Shown here: in pieces, positions 12,062 through 22,043 of the stretch | Position numbering within the stretch: position 1 is the first letter of the stretch | Layout: each line of letters opens with the position of its first letter | DNA from: Manihot esculenta | Taxonomy: Eukaryota > Streptophyta > Magnoliopsida > Malpighiales > Euphorbiaceae | Direction of reading: 5' to 3' | Length of the DNA: 64,000 bases | NCBI RefSeq assembly: GCF_001659605.2 | Contig: NC_035165.2 | Location: 14,804,419-14,868,418 of the forward strand | Notes under the pieces: generated by a model | What the model saw: the letters and a program-made list of their open reading frames with translations, nothing else | What the model was told of the DNA's origin: nothing | Database searches by the model: none | Translations under genes and position numbers: made by a program

Positions 12062-12132
12062 GTTCGGACCCGAGGAATCGAGGACCCCAGCAGTGAGTCA
12101 GTTGCTTCAGTCAGTGTCAGAGCTAGCCAGAG
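12062..12132 (+). other. Possible untranslated exon in the chromovirus LTR leader
   Basis: Bounded by an acceptor-like TGTGTAG (ends 12061) and a strong donor GAG/GTGAGT at 12133. An upstream donor AAGAG/GTAAGAG lies at 11410. The block and its borders are conserved in the 3' LTR of C1, in E/F and in K (about 47468-47538), although the flanks diverge. Splicing is inferred from consensus only. Confidence 0.35.
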
Positions 12133-12326
12133 GTGAGTGGAATAACTCTTATGCTCTTAAGTAAATAAATCAGTTTTGAGCATGTTCATGCATCACGGAT
12201 GCCATGTGATATTTTAGGTTGTTTGCATTAGAAATCACGAATATGTTGCATTGCATAATATGTTGTTGATGTGGATGAATGTTGAATGATCCATTAGCCC
12301 TCATATGTTATGACATGATGATATGG

Positions 12327-12490
12327 TATGGAAGTCCAGGTGTGGCCTGCACTACGCCCCTGGCACTATGTAAGAGAAAGACCGGACGTGGCCTGCACTA
12401 CGCCCCCGGCACCATGGATTATGTATGTTATGTTATGTATAAGAGAAAGACCAGGTGTGGCCTGCACTACGCCCCTGGCATGATTGGAAT
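12327..12490 (+). repeat. LTR minisatellite, C1 type
   Basis: Three direct copies of a unit with the core GTGGCCTGCACTACGCCC, separated by ATGTAAGAGAAAGACC-like spacers. The 3' LTR has the same array at about 19966-20120. Other subfamilies carry different repeats at the same place. Confidence 0.85.
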
Positions 12491-13119
12491 ATGTAGAGGG
12501 CTAAATGGTGACAAGTTCATCCTTGATATGATTAGTTGTGATGTGATGCATTCCATGATAGCATGTGTTTTAAATGCATTATGATTCTGCTCACTGGGCT
12601 CTAGTAGCTCACCCCTCTCCCAAATTCCCTAGGTTTGCAGGTACGGGTTAGACAGAGAAGTCAAGAAGAGTAATGAAGTCTTATGCATGTAATAGTTAGA
12701 ATGTGGACATGACAGATTGTATAATGATGTATGGATATGTAATGTAACGATATTAAGGTTAGAAGTGTGCTTGACCATAGTATATTGTAATCCCTTTTTA
12801 ATACATGATCTTAATGTTTATTGATGTCTATGTTTAGCCAACTCAACACTTGTTATGCCACCCATTGGGGGCATTGATGAGATCCCACAGAGGGGTCAAG
12901 TTTATGATTATGGCTATGTTCAGTGTATGCACAGGTTGAGTTTGATGTATGATAGAATGTATGAAAGAAAAGTTTTAAATTTTTATGTATGACTGTTGAT
13001 CATGTATGGGATTAAACAGGTTTACAGGTTACATGTCAGGCTTGCTATGGGTCCCGGCGGCCTTAAGACGATCTGGATCCTAGTGTCGGTAGCGGTCCGA
13101 TTTTTGGGTCGTTACAGAA

Positions 13120-13133
13120 TGGTATCAGAGCCC
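13120..13133 (+). promoter_or_regulatory. Primer-binding site of C1 (initiator Met tRNA)
   Basis: TGGTATCAGAGCCC starts three bases after the 5' LTR. It is complementary to the 3' end of plant initiator Met tRNA, the usual primer of this lineage. A mirror copy in element J is at 63583-63600. Confidence 0.9.
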
Positions 13134-13378
13134 TAGGTTCATATGGTCGGACCTAGAGTGTCGGGCTCATAGATGTTATAGAAGGTCAAGCACAATAGGA
13201 AGATCATGTCCACTAGGATAGGATGTGGAGTCCTGTCTTGCATGATGATATGAAATGCCATGATTAGATGCATGTGCATTAATGATATGCTATGATGTGT
13301 GATGCGGGTTCATGTGTGCCCACATGAACCATATGATGCTAATGTTTATATGATGTGTACTATTTTTCAGAAAACAGG

Positions 13379-14990
13379 ATGAGAGGAACTCGTCGATCAG
13401 CAAGATTGACTGGAGTACCACCTGAGGATGAGGGCACGAGCGCCCGTCCTCCAGCATTGCCTAAGGCAATGTCTAGTAGGTCTAACAGAGAAAGAGCAGT
13501 AAGAGACCCTAGAAGGTCTTACGACCTGGGTAGAAGCAGATCAGTCAGAGGAACAGTTCAGGGAGGAGCGTCAGAGGACTTGGGGGATGATATGGATGTA
13601 GAGCAGAGGAGGGATGGCAGTTTGGGAGTTAGCATGTCAGAAGAGGGAATGGGAGAATCCCAAGGAGGCACTCAGGCCTTGGGATTTGTTCAGCCACCTT
13701 ACTACCCACCCTTCTCACAAAACCCTGGGTATTCGATGGAAGGCACATTGGACTACCACAGCTTTAGCCCTTATCCCACACAGATGCCATACCCACCCTA
13801 TTATCCACCATATTCGCAATACCCAATGTATCCACCCCCACCTTACTATCCAAATCCAGCAAACCCTACCCCAGGGGATGCTGCACCTCCTCCTCCTCCA
13901 GCTGAACCAGCAGCCCCAGTTACTCAACCTTCTAGACCTAGCTCAGCCAGTGGGAGTAAGGTCAAGATGACCGACTACATGAAGTTGGGTGCTCCCCAGT
14001 ATGAAAAAGGGGATGACCCGTTTGTGTATCTTGAGAGGGTCAAGGTGATCACAGATGAGATTGGGGCTGATGATAGTAGAGCCATTCAGCCATTCAGATG
14101 GCTGGGTTCACACTTAAGTGCAAGAAGGCACGAGAGTGGTTCAAGAATTATGTGAACCCGAAAGTGGATAGCATGTCTTGGGAGGAGTTTGCAAACGAGT
14201 TTGCAGGATGGGCTTTCCCAGATAGTTCAAGGGAGCTGAAGATGTTAGAGTTTGAGCAGTTGAGGCAGATTGATGAGATGGGTGTAGAGGAGTTCACAGA
14301 CAGATTCTTGGAGCTGTTTCCATTTGCAGGGCAAAACCTTGACTCAGACCAGAAAAGGTCAAGGAGGTATATCATGAAACTCCACTCCAGATATTCCTCC
14401 TTGATCCAGTCAGCAGATAGGGAGAGCTTCCATGCCATAGTGGATATGGCCCGGAAAATGGAGGCCAGTGCCATCGTTCAGGGGACAGTTAAACAGTCAG
14501 TGGCACAGCCTTCTGGTTCTAAGACCCCAGGCTCTTCTTCAATGAGTGCAGCAGCTTCAGGTAGCAAGAAGTGGGACAGAGGTCCCAGGAAGTCTAAGAA
14601 GAACAAGTTCTGGAACAAGGTTAAGTCCAGTCTGGGACTAGGGAGTGGCTCAAGCTCTGGTGCGGATAATGCAGTTTGTGCAAGGTGTGGTAAGCCACAC
14701 AAGGGAGTATGTCGGTTCGGGACGACAGCCTGTTTCAGATGTGGTCAGGAGGGGCATATGGCTCGAGAATGTCCAAGAGCAGTCCCGATGGCTCAGTCCC
14801 AGCAGACAGCTTCAGGTAGTGTAGCGCAGCCAGCAGCTCCAGCCATGACTCAGGCCAGTGGCAGAGGCAGAGGGAGAGGGGCAGCCTCTTCTTCAGTGGG
14901 TTTCAGAGGTGAAGGTCCATCAGCTCCAGCACGGATCTTCACGATGACTCAGCAGGAGGCAGATGCATCTAACACCGTGGTGGCAGGTAA
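13379..14990 (+). pseudogene. gag region of chromovirus C1, frameshifted
   Basis: The likely start is ATG 13379 (MRGTRRSARLTG), nine bases after an acceptor-like TATTTTTCAG; an earlier in-frame ATG at 13355 lies before that site. The N-terminal part is basic, then Pro/Tyr-rich (about 13690-13870), followed by the gag core ([16 protein letters not shown]) and a Ser/Lys-rich linker. A CCHC zinc knuckle, [14 protein letters not shown], is at 14731-14772, with an extra Cys pair just before it. A tandem duplication of CCATTCAG (14082-14089 and 14090-14097) shifts the frame right before ATG 14098, so the capsid core lies in another frame from the N-terminus. Gag forms the virus-like particle and packages the RNA; this copy cannot make an intact protein. 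Confidence 0.9.
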
Positions 14991-17900
14991 CTTAGTCATT
15001 GGTTGTTCAGATGTGTATGCCTTGATGGACCCGGGCGCATCTCACTCTTTTATTGCACCAAGAGCCGTCCAGAGGTTAGGGTTGATGATCTCTGAGTTAG
15101 AGTGTCTTCTCTGGGTCAGTGGACCCAAGTGTGATCCATCTATGGCAGAGTCAGTCTGCCAGTGTAGTCCTGTGTTTGTTGAGGGAAGATGCTTGTCTAC
15201 CGACCTTGTGGTTCTAGACTTGACAGATTTTGACGTCATTCTAGGGATGGACTGGTTATCTACCCATGGTGCTACCTTGGACTGCAGGGACAAGGTAGTC
15301 AGGTTCAGAGGTCAGGATGGGTCAGAGGTAGTCTTCAGAGGAGACAGGAGGGGTACACCTAGAGGTCTGATATCAACTCTTCAGGCTCGTAGGTTGCTTA
15401 GGAGGGGATGTCAGGGGTATTTGGCTCATGTGAGAGAGCTTAGCAGTCAGGTTAGAGAGCCCGCCTCGGTGCCAGTGGTTAGAGAGTTTCTAGATGTCTT
15501 CCCAGACGAGTTGCCAGGTTTACCACCTGCTAGGGAGATAGAGTTCGAGATAGAATTGATGCCTGGAACCCGACCGATCTCTATCCCTCCCTACAGGATG
15601 GCTCCAGCGGAGTTGAAGGAATTGAAAGAACAGTTGCAAAAGCTGGTAGACAAGGGCTTCATCCGACCGAGTACCTCACCCTGGGGTGCTCCAGTCTTGT
15701 TTGTCAGAAAGAAGGATGGATCCCTTAGACTTTGTATCGACTACAGACAGTTGAACAAAGTCACTACCAAGAACAAGTACCCTTTGCCAAGGATCGACGA
15801 TCTATTTGACTAGTTAGCCGGAGCAGGTTGTTTCTCCAAAATAGATCTGAGATCTGGGTACCATCAGCTGAGGATCAGAGATGAGGATGTGCCGAAGACA
15901 GCTTTCAGGACCAGATATGGGCATTTTGAGTTCCTTGTAATGCCGTTCGGGTTAACCAACGCCCCTGCAGCATTCATGGATCTCATGAACAGAGTATTTA
16001 GCCAGTACCTGGATCACTTTGTTATTGTCTTCATAGACGATATCTTAGTGTATTCCAGGAATGCAGAGGAGCATGCCCATCATCTGAGGTTGGTTCTGCA
16101 GATCTTGAGGGAACATGGCTTGTATGCCAAGTTCTCCAAGTGTGAGTTCTGGCTGAGGAGCATTTCATTCTTGGGGCATGTAGTGTTAGAGAACGGGATA
16201 GAGGTGGACCCCAAGAAGACATAAGCTGTGGCTAACTGGCCTAGACCCACTTCAGTGACGGAGATAAGGAGTTTCTTGGGTTTGGCAGGTTACTACAGGA
16301 GGTTCATTCAGGACTTCTCAAAAATAGCAGCTCCTCTGACTAGGTTGACCAGGAAGAATTAGAAGTTTGTGTGGACCGACCAGTGCGAAGAGAGTTTTGA
16401 AGAGCTTAAGAAGAGGTTGACTTCAGCACCAGTGTTAGCTCTGCCATCTAGTGATGAAGACTTTACGGTCTTTTATGATGCGTCCCGTGTGGGACTGGGT
16501 TGTGTACTAATGCAGAATGAGAGGGTGATTACTTATGCTTCTAGGCAGCTGAAGAAGCATGAGTTGAATTACCCCACACATGACCTAGAGATGGCAGCAG
16601 TAATCTTTGCACTCAAGATGTGGAGGCACTACCTCTATGGGGTAAAATGTGAGATCTTCACAGATCATAAAAGCCTGCAGTACATCCTGAGTCAAAGAGA
16701 TTTGAACTTGAGACAGAGGAGATGGGTGGAGCTGCTGAGTGACTATGATTGCAAGATTCAGTATCATCCGGGTAAGGCGAATGTCGTGGCAGACGCCCTA
16801 AGTCGGAAGTCACTAGGCAGTCTATCCCACATCACGGCAGAGTGGAGACCAGTGGTGAAGGAGTTTTACAAGCTCATTGATGAAGGTCTACAGTTGGAGT
16901 TGTCTGGTACCGGTGTTTTAGTGGCCCAGATGAGAGTAACACCTGTGTTTCTGGAGCAAGTGGCTCAGAAACAGCATGAGGACCCAGAGTTAGTGAAGAT
17001 TGCCAGGACTGTTCAGTCAGGCAAAGACAGTGAGTTCAGATTTGACAGCAAAGGGATCCTCCGCTATGGGAGCAGACTATGTGTACCAGATGACATAGGG
17101 CTAAAGGGAGACATTATGAGGGAGGCTCATAATGCAAGATACAGCGTTCACCCCGGAGCCACCAAGATGTATCAAGATCTGAAGAAGGTTTATTGGTGGC
17201 CAGCTATGAAGAAAGAAGTGGCACAGTTTGTGTCAGCCTGCGAAGTGTGTCAGAGGGTGAAGCTGGAACATCAGAAGCCGGCTGGAATGCTTAACCCGCT
17301 ACCTATTCCAAAGTGGAAATGGGAAAATATAGCTATGGACTTCGTAGTGGGGTTACCGGCGACGTCCAACAGATTGGACTCCATATGGGTGATTGTGGAC
17401 AGACTCACCAAATCTGCTCATTTCATCCCTGTCAGGAGTGGCTACTCTGTGGACAAGTTGGCGCAGGTATATGTGGATGAGATCATCAGGCTGCATGGGG
17501 TTCCTGTTTCGATAGTGTCGGATAGAGGGCCCCAGTTCACCTCCAGGTTTTGGTCTGCAGAATGCCATGGGTACCAGGTTGGATTTCAGTACTGCCTTCC
17601 ACCCCCAGACGGACGGACAGTCCGAAAGGACCATCCAGACTATCGAGGATATGCTTAGAATGTGTGTGCTGGACTTTGGCGGTTCTTGGAGGCAGCATCT
17701 ACCTTTGGTGGAGTTTGCCTACAATAACAGCCATCATGCTAGCATTGGGATGGCTCCATATGAAGCCTTATATGGGAGGAAGTGCAGGTCACCTGTTTGC
17801 TAGGAGGAAGTTGGAGAAAAGGCCTTGGCAGGGCCTGAGCTAGTAGAGATCACCAGCAGGGTGATACCCATAATCAGAGAGAAAATCAAGACTGCTGCAA

Positions 17901-18367
17901 GCAGACAGAAGAGTTATGCAGACGTCCGCAGAAGATAGGTAGAGTTTCACGAGGGGGATCGGGTATTGCTCAAGGTGTCTCCAATGAAAGGAGTGGTTCG
18001 CTTTGGGAAGAAGGGTAAACTAGCCCCACGATACATCGGACCCTTTGAAGTCTTGCAGAAGATTGGGAATGTGTCGTACAAGCTAGATTTGCCTGCTTCA
18101 ATGGCAAGAATCCATCCGGTTTTCCATGTTTCAATGTTGAGGAAATTTGTGTCAGATCCGGGCAAGGTTCTTAGTGAGCCTGATGTGGAGATCCAAGAGG
18201 ATCTTACCTATGTTGAGCAGCCAGTGCGGATCATAGACACCCAGATCAGAAAGCTGAGAAACAAGGAAATCTCGATGGTGAAAGTCTTATAGAACCACCA
18301 CAATATGGAAGAATGCACTTAGGAGACACGGGAGTCCATGCTCCAGCAGTACCCTTATCTTTTCTAA
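14991..18367 (+). pseudogene. pol region of chromovirus C1 (PR-RT-RNase H-IN-chromodomain), seven stops
   Basis: Domains in order: protease with DPGASHSF at 15028 (normally D-S/T-G, so the active site is altered); RT with IDYRQLN at about 15736, GYHQLR and FIDD at 16030-16041; RNase H with DAS at 16477 and FTDHKSL at about 16657; integrase with an HHCC zinc finger (CEVCQRVK about 17240), MDF at about 17336, SDRGPQF at about 17517 and QSERT at about 17612; a C-terminal segment with PRYIGPF and DLTYVEQPVRI typical of chromoviruses. In-frame stops are at 15811, 16222, 16360, 17801, 17936, 18290 and 18320, and one base is missing near 17552. Each stop is explained by one C-to-T or G-to-A change (Gln or Trp to stop). 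The expected natural stop is TAA 18365-18367. Confidence 0.92.
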
Positions 18368-18430
18368 GGTTAGCCTCTTATGTGTTTTATGTGTATGTTA
18401 TGTTGTATGCCATGCTATGTGCTAGTTTAG

Positions 18431-18468
18431 GAACATTCGGGGGACGAATGTTCTTAAGGGGGGGAGAA
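18431..18468 (+). promoter_or_regulatory. Hairpin plus polypurine tract of C1
   Basis: A perfect 9-bp inverted repeat (GAACATTCG / CGAATGTTC, loop GGGGA) at 18431-18453 is followed at once by the polypurine tract AAGGGGGGGAGAA (18456-18468), which ends at the 3' LTR. The tract primes plus-strand DNA synthesis. The same arrangement is in element J (61221-61257, reverse). Confidence 0.85.
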
Positions 18469-20739
18469 TGTAACCCGGCTAGACTCCGGTATCGGAATTC
18501 CTACCGTCCGGTGGAATCTCGGATGTCGGAAGCCTCTAGTAGGGTAGAAACATGTTTTCATAAAATGTTTTAATGTTTTTCATGATTTTAAGTAAAGAGG
18601 AAATGAGTTTTTGCATGAAAACAACCTTGGAGGAAAACTCAGGTTCGGCCGCCGAAACTCAAAGTTCGGCCGCCGAACATGCATACATTTCGGGTGTGCC
18701 TTAGGCCCCCGAAGGCATAAGTGAGGGAAGTCCAGGTTCGGCCGCCGAACATGGCATGCATGCGGAGGCACGTTCGGCCCCCGAACGTGGCCTGGACAGC
18801 CACTATAAAAGGGTCCCTTAGCCGAAAACGGGCGAGCTTTTTCCCCATTTTCGGCCAAGGTGAGCTCTCCGCCGTCCCTCACCGATCTTTGATGTTTTTC
18901 CTCTAGATCTTTCAAGTTTTTCATTTGTTTTAACTTTGTTTTGAAGATTTGAACTTTTGAGCAAAGTTTTGGAGCTTGGAGGTTCAAGAACCCAATCTCT
19001 CCCACCTCCGAGTTTTACGTCGTCTCTCTCTCGATCTTCAAGAGGTAAGAGCCGATCTTAAGCTCATTGTATGTTTTAAGTAAGTTTTATGAAGTTCATG
19101 GGGTAGAAAATGCATGAGTAAGCTTATGTTGAGTTTATGAGTTTTTGATGAGTTTTTGAGCAATGTGGCTTGTAATGTGTGTTTGATGTGTTGTAGTTGG
19201 GGTTTAAGGTAGTTTGAGACCCCTAGGAGCTTGTATGCATGTTTTGGTTGAGCTAAATGCATGATGGTTTGAGTTTGGAGGCATTTGTGCATGTTTGAAC
19301 CAAGTTTCTGCCCTTTGGGAGAAACGAGGTTCGGCAGCCGAAGGGACTTTCGGCCGACGAACCCTCTTGTGGAGGCAGCCTTCGGCTGCTGAAGCTTGCC
19401 CCCGAAAGGAGACTTTCGTCTCTGTCTGGGAGTTTCGGCCGCCAAAAGTGCCGCCGAACATGCATGAGTTTTGTCTCTGTCTGGGAGTTTCGGCCGCCGA
19501 AGGTGCCGCCGAACCTGCCTGACTTTCGGCTCTGGAGGGACTTTCGGCCGCCGAACCTGCCGCCGAAAGTGCCCTGTCCAGGCCTCCTTTGCATGTTCTT
19601 CTATGGTTGTTTCATAATGTTTTAGGGGGTTTTTGGGGGATGTTTCTAGAGTTATGTTCTAGTTGTTTGGTCCCTCATTTCAGTCCACCTGTATAGGTTC
19701 GGACCCGAGGAACCGAGGACACCAGCAGTGAGTCAGTTGCTTCAGTCAGTGTCAGAGCTAGCCAGAGGTGAGTGGAATAACTCTTATGCTCTTAAGTAAA
19801 TAAATCAGTTTTGAGCATGTTCATGCATCACGGATGCCATGTGATATTTTAGGTTGTTTGCATTAGAAATCACGAATATGTTGCATTGCATAATATGTTG
19901 TTGATGTGGATGAATGTTGAATGATCCATTAGCCCTCATATGTTATGACATGATGATATGGTATGGAAGTCCAGGTGTGGCCTGCACTACGCCCCTGGCA
20001 CTATGTAAGAGAAAGACCGGACGTGGCCTGCACTACGCCCCCGGCACCATGGATTATGTATGTTATGTTATGTATAAGAGAAAGACCAGGTGTGGCCTGC
20101 ACTACGCCCTTGGCATGATTGGAATATGTAGAGGGCTAAATGGTGACAAGTTCATCCTTGATATGATTAGTTGTGATGTGATGCATTCCATGATAGCATG
20201 TGTTTTAAATGCTTTATGATTCTGCTCACTGGGCTCTAGTAGCTCACCCCTCTCCCAAATTCCCCAGGTTTGCAGGTACGGGTTAGACAGAGAAGTCAAG
20301 AAGAGTAATGAAGTCTTATGCATGTAATAGTTAGAATGTGGACATGACAGATTGTATAATGATGTATGGATATGTAATGTAACGATATTAAGGTTAGAAG
20401 TGTGCTTGACCATAGTATATTGTAATCCCTTTTTAATACATAATCTTAATGTTTATTGATGTCTATGTTTAGCCAACTCAACACTTGTTATGCCACCCAT
20501 TGGGGGCATTGATGAGATCCCACAGAGGGGTCAAGTTTATGATTATGGCTATGTTCAGTGCATGCACAGGTTGAGTTTGATGTATGAAAGAAAAGTTTTA
20601 AATTTTTATGTATGACTGTTGATCATGTATGGGATTAAACAGGTTTACAGGTTACATGTCAGGCTTGCTACGGGTCCCGGCGGCTTTAAGCCGATCTATA
20701 TCCTAGCGCCGATAGCGGTCCGATTTTCGGGTCGTTACA
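18469..20739 (+). repeat. 3' LTR of chromovirus C1 (2271 bp)
   Basis: Starts TGTAACCCGG and ends GGGTCGTTACA before TSD ATTAC. Palindrome clusters are at 18643-18786 and 19328-19571, with the TATA box at 18804 between them. One cluster-1 palindrome present in the 5' LTR is missing. Confidence 0.95.
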
Positions 20740-20744
20740 ATTAC

Positions 20745-22043
20745 AAACTTCTCCACAGAGTAAAAAGTGACTCTGCCAACTTACTCGACCAACTCATAAG
20801 CATGAGGATGAATAACCTTGGGAACCTCAGAGTCCCTTTCAATTCTCCTCCAACTCACCAGTCTCGACATCCTTATTTTTACCATACATTACATTTAAAG
20901 TCTCAGGGTTGGACTCAGGAGCTGAATATCTGTGACATTCTATCTCTATAGCCCCTTTCTGCCACTTAGTCCTCCTGCAATTACATGAATAACCCCATGG
21001 GTTCATTTTCATCAGGATTGACTGGTGCTCTTATCTCACGTTCTGACCTCTTTTCTTCTCTATCTTTTATAGCAAACCTCCTCATGATTCTATCTCTAAT
21101 GAGTCTTTCAATCTCTTCCTTTAGTTACCTACATTCTTCTGTAGTGTGCTCATGATCCTCATGAAATCAGCAACACTTTTTTTGTCTCATATGCCTGATT
21201 TTTCCAAGTTAAGCATGGCAAGCCATTTGACCTCTTTGTCATTTTTCTTGATTCGCATAAGTATGTGTGTTCATGAGTCATTCAGTGGAGTGTAATTCTT
21301 ATACTTACCTCGGTCGTCCCTTCCTCAAGACACTGGATAATTTCTACGGTCTCCTTCATACTCTCACCTCTTTAGTTTTTGGTTTTGCTTTTGACTCGTC
21401 CTCTTGTCTTCTCTCAGTGCTTGGACTTCATAATCCAGTCTTATGTACTTCTAGACTTTCTCTATTACCTGTTGATAAGTAGTGGCTGGGTTCTTAATCA
21501 GGGAATCTAAGAATTTGATGTTGTGCATTCCCTTTTTAATGCTTCACAGACTATTTCATGATTTAATTCTTTCACCTGTATTACTTCATCATTGAAACAT
21601 GAGATAAAACTCCTTAAAGACTCACCATCTCCTTGGCAGATTTTTCGCAAGTCAGAGGAGAGTTTTTTAGGAGGTTTGCAAGCAATAAACCTAGGTTGAA
21701 GCAACATAGCAAATTGTGTAAAGTTTTGAATTAAACATGAGCTCAGATGTTGGTACCATTTCTGAGACAAACTTGTGAGAATGGATGGGAACACTCATCA
21801 CAACACAAAATCATTGATGTCTTGAAGCTGCATTATTGTTCTAAATATCGCTAGGTGACTCTTGGGATCTGCTGTTCTATCATATTTGTCCAAACTTGGG
21901 AGTTTGAATTTGGTAGGAAAAGACTCAGCTAGGATCTCTTTTGACAAGGGTGAGGTATCATCCAAGCCATAGTCCTCTTCTTGCCCCTTCTAATACCTCT
22001 ACACAGCTCATATTAGCTTTCAGTCGACATCCTTTAAGGCTAC
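20745..22043 (-). pseudogene. gag C-terminal half and integrase tail of Tat element A
   Basis: Read on the minus strand, 22043 to about 21000 continues Tat gag: an ILAESFPTKFKLPS-like block, then WYQHLSSCLIQNF (ORF 21507-21794) with the helical gag core QGDGESLRSFISCF, then an HEDHEHTTEEC-like motif near 21150. From about 20990 to 20760 the sequence changes abruptly to an integrase C-terminus (GELEENWKG, then a frameshifted KVIHPHAYELVE). Gag is therefore fused to the last part of integrase by a deletion that removed protease, RT, RNase H and the integrase core. Several stops are present. Confidence 0.75.

Larger units (their letters stand above)
10813..13116 (+). repeat. 5' LTR of chromovirus C1 (2304 bp)
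   Basis: Begins TGTAATACCCGG and ends GGGTCGTTACA. It contains, in order: a palindrome cluster (10990-11153), a TATA box (11170), a long leader region with splice-like sites, a second palindrome cluster (11695-11935), a minisatellite (12327-12490) and the U5 end. It is 33 bp longer than the 3' LTR, explained by a lost 22-bp palindrome-containing segment, 10-bp and 2-bp indels and one extra base in the 3' copy. Confidence 0.95.
10813..20739 (+). mobile_element. Full-length Tekay/Del-type chromovirus C1 (Ty3/gypsy), inactivated
   Basis: 9.9-kb element with long LTRs (10813-13116 and 18469-20739), TSD ATTAC on both sides (10808-10812, 20740-20744), an initiator-Met-tRNA primer-binding site after the 5' LTR and a polypurine tract before the 3' LTR. 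The internal region codes for gag, protease, RT, RNase H, integrase and a C-terminal chromodomain-like segment in that order, which with the long LTRs fits the Tekay/Del clade. Two frameshifts and seven internal stops disrupt the coding frame. The LTRs differ by only about 40 substitutions by my hand count (around 2%), so the insertion is fairly recent. It sits in element A, at the junction between the integrase remnant and the 3' UTR. Confidence 0.95.

Noticed and set aside
13120..13133. TGGTATCAGAGC as part of a tRNA gene
   Set aside because: It is only the primer-binding complement of a tRNA end next to an LTR; no cloverleaf can be formed around it.
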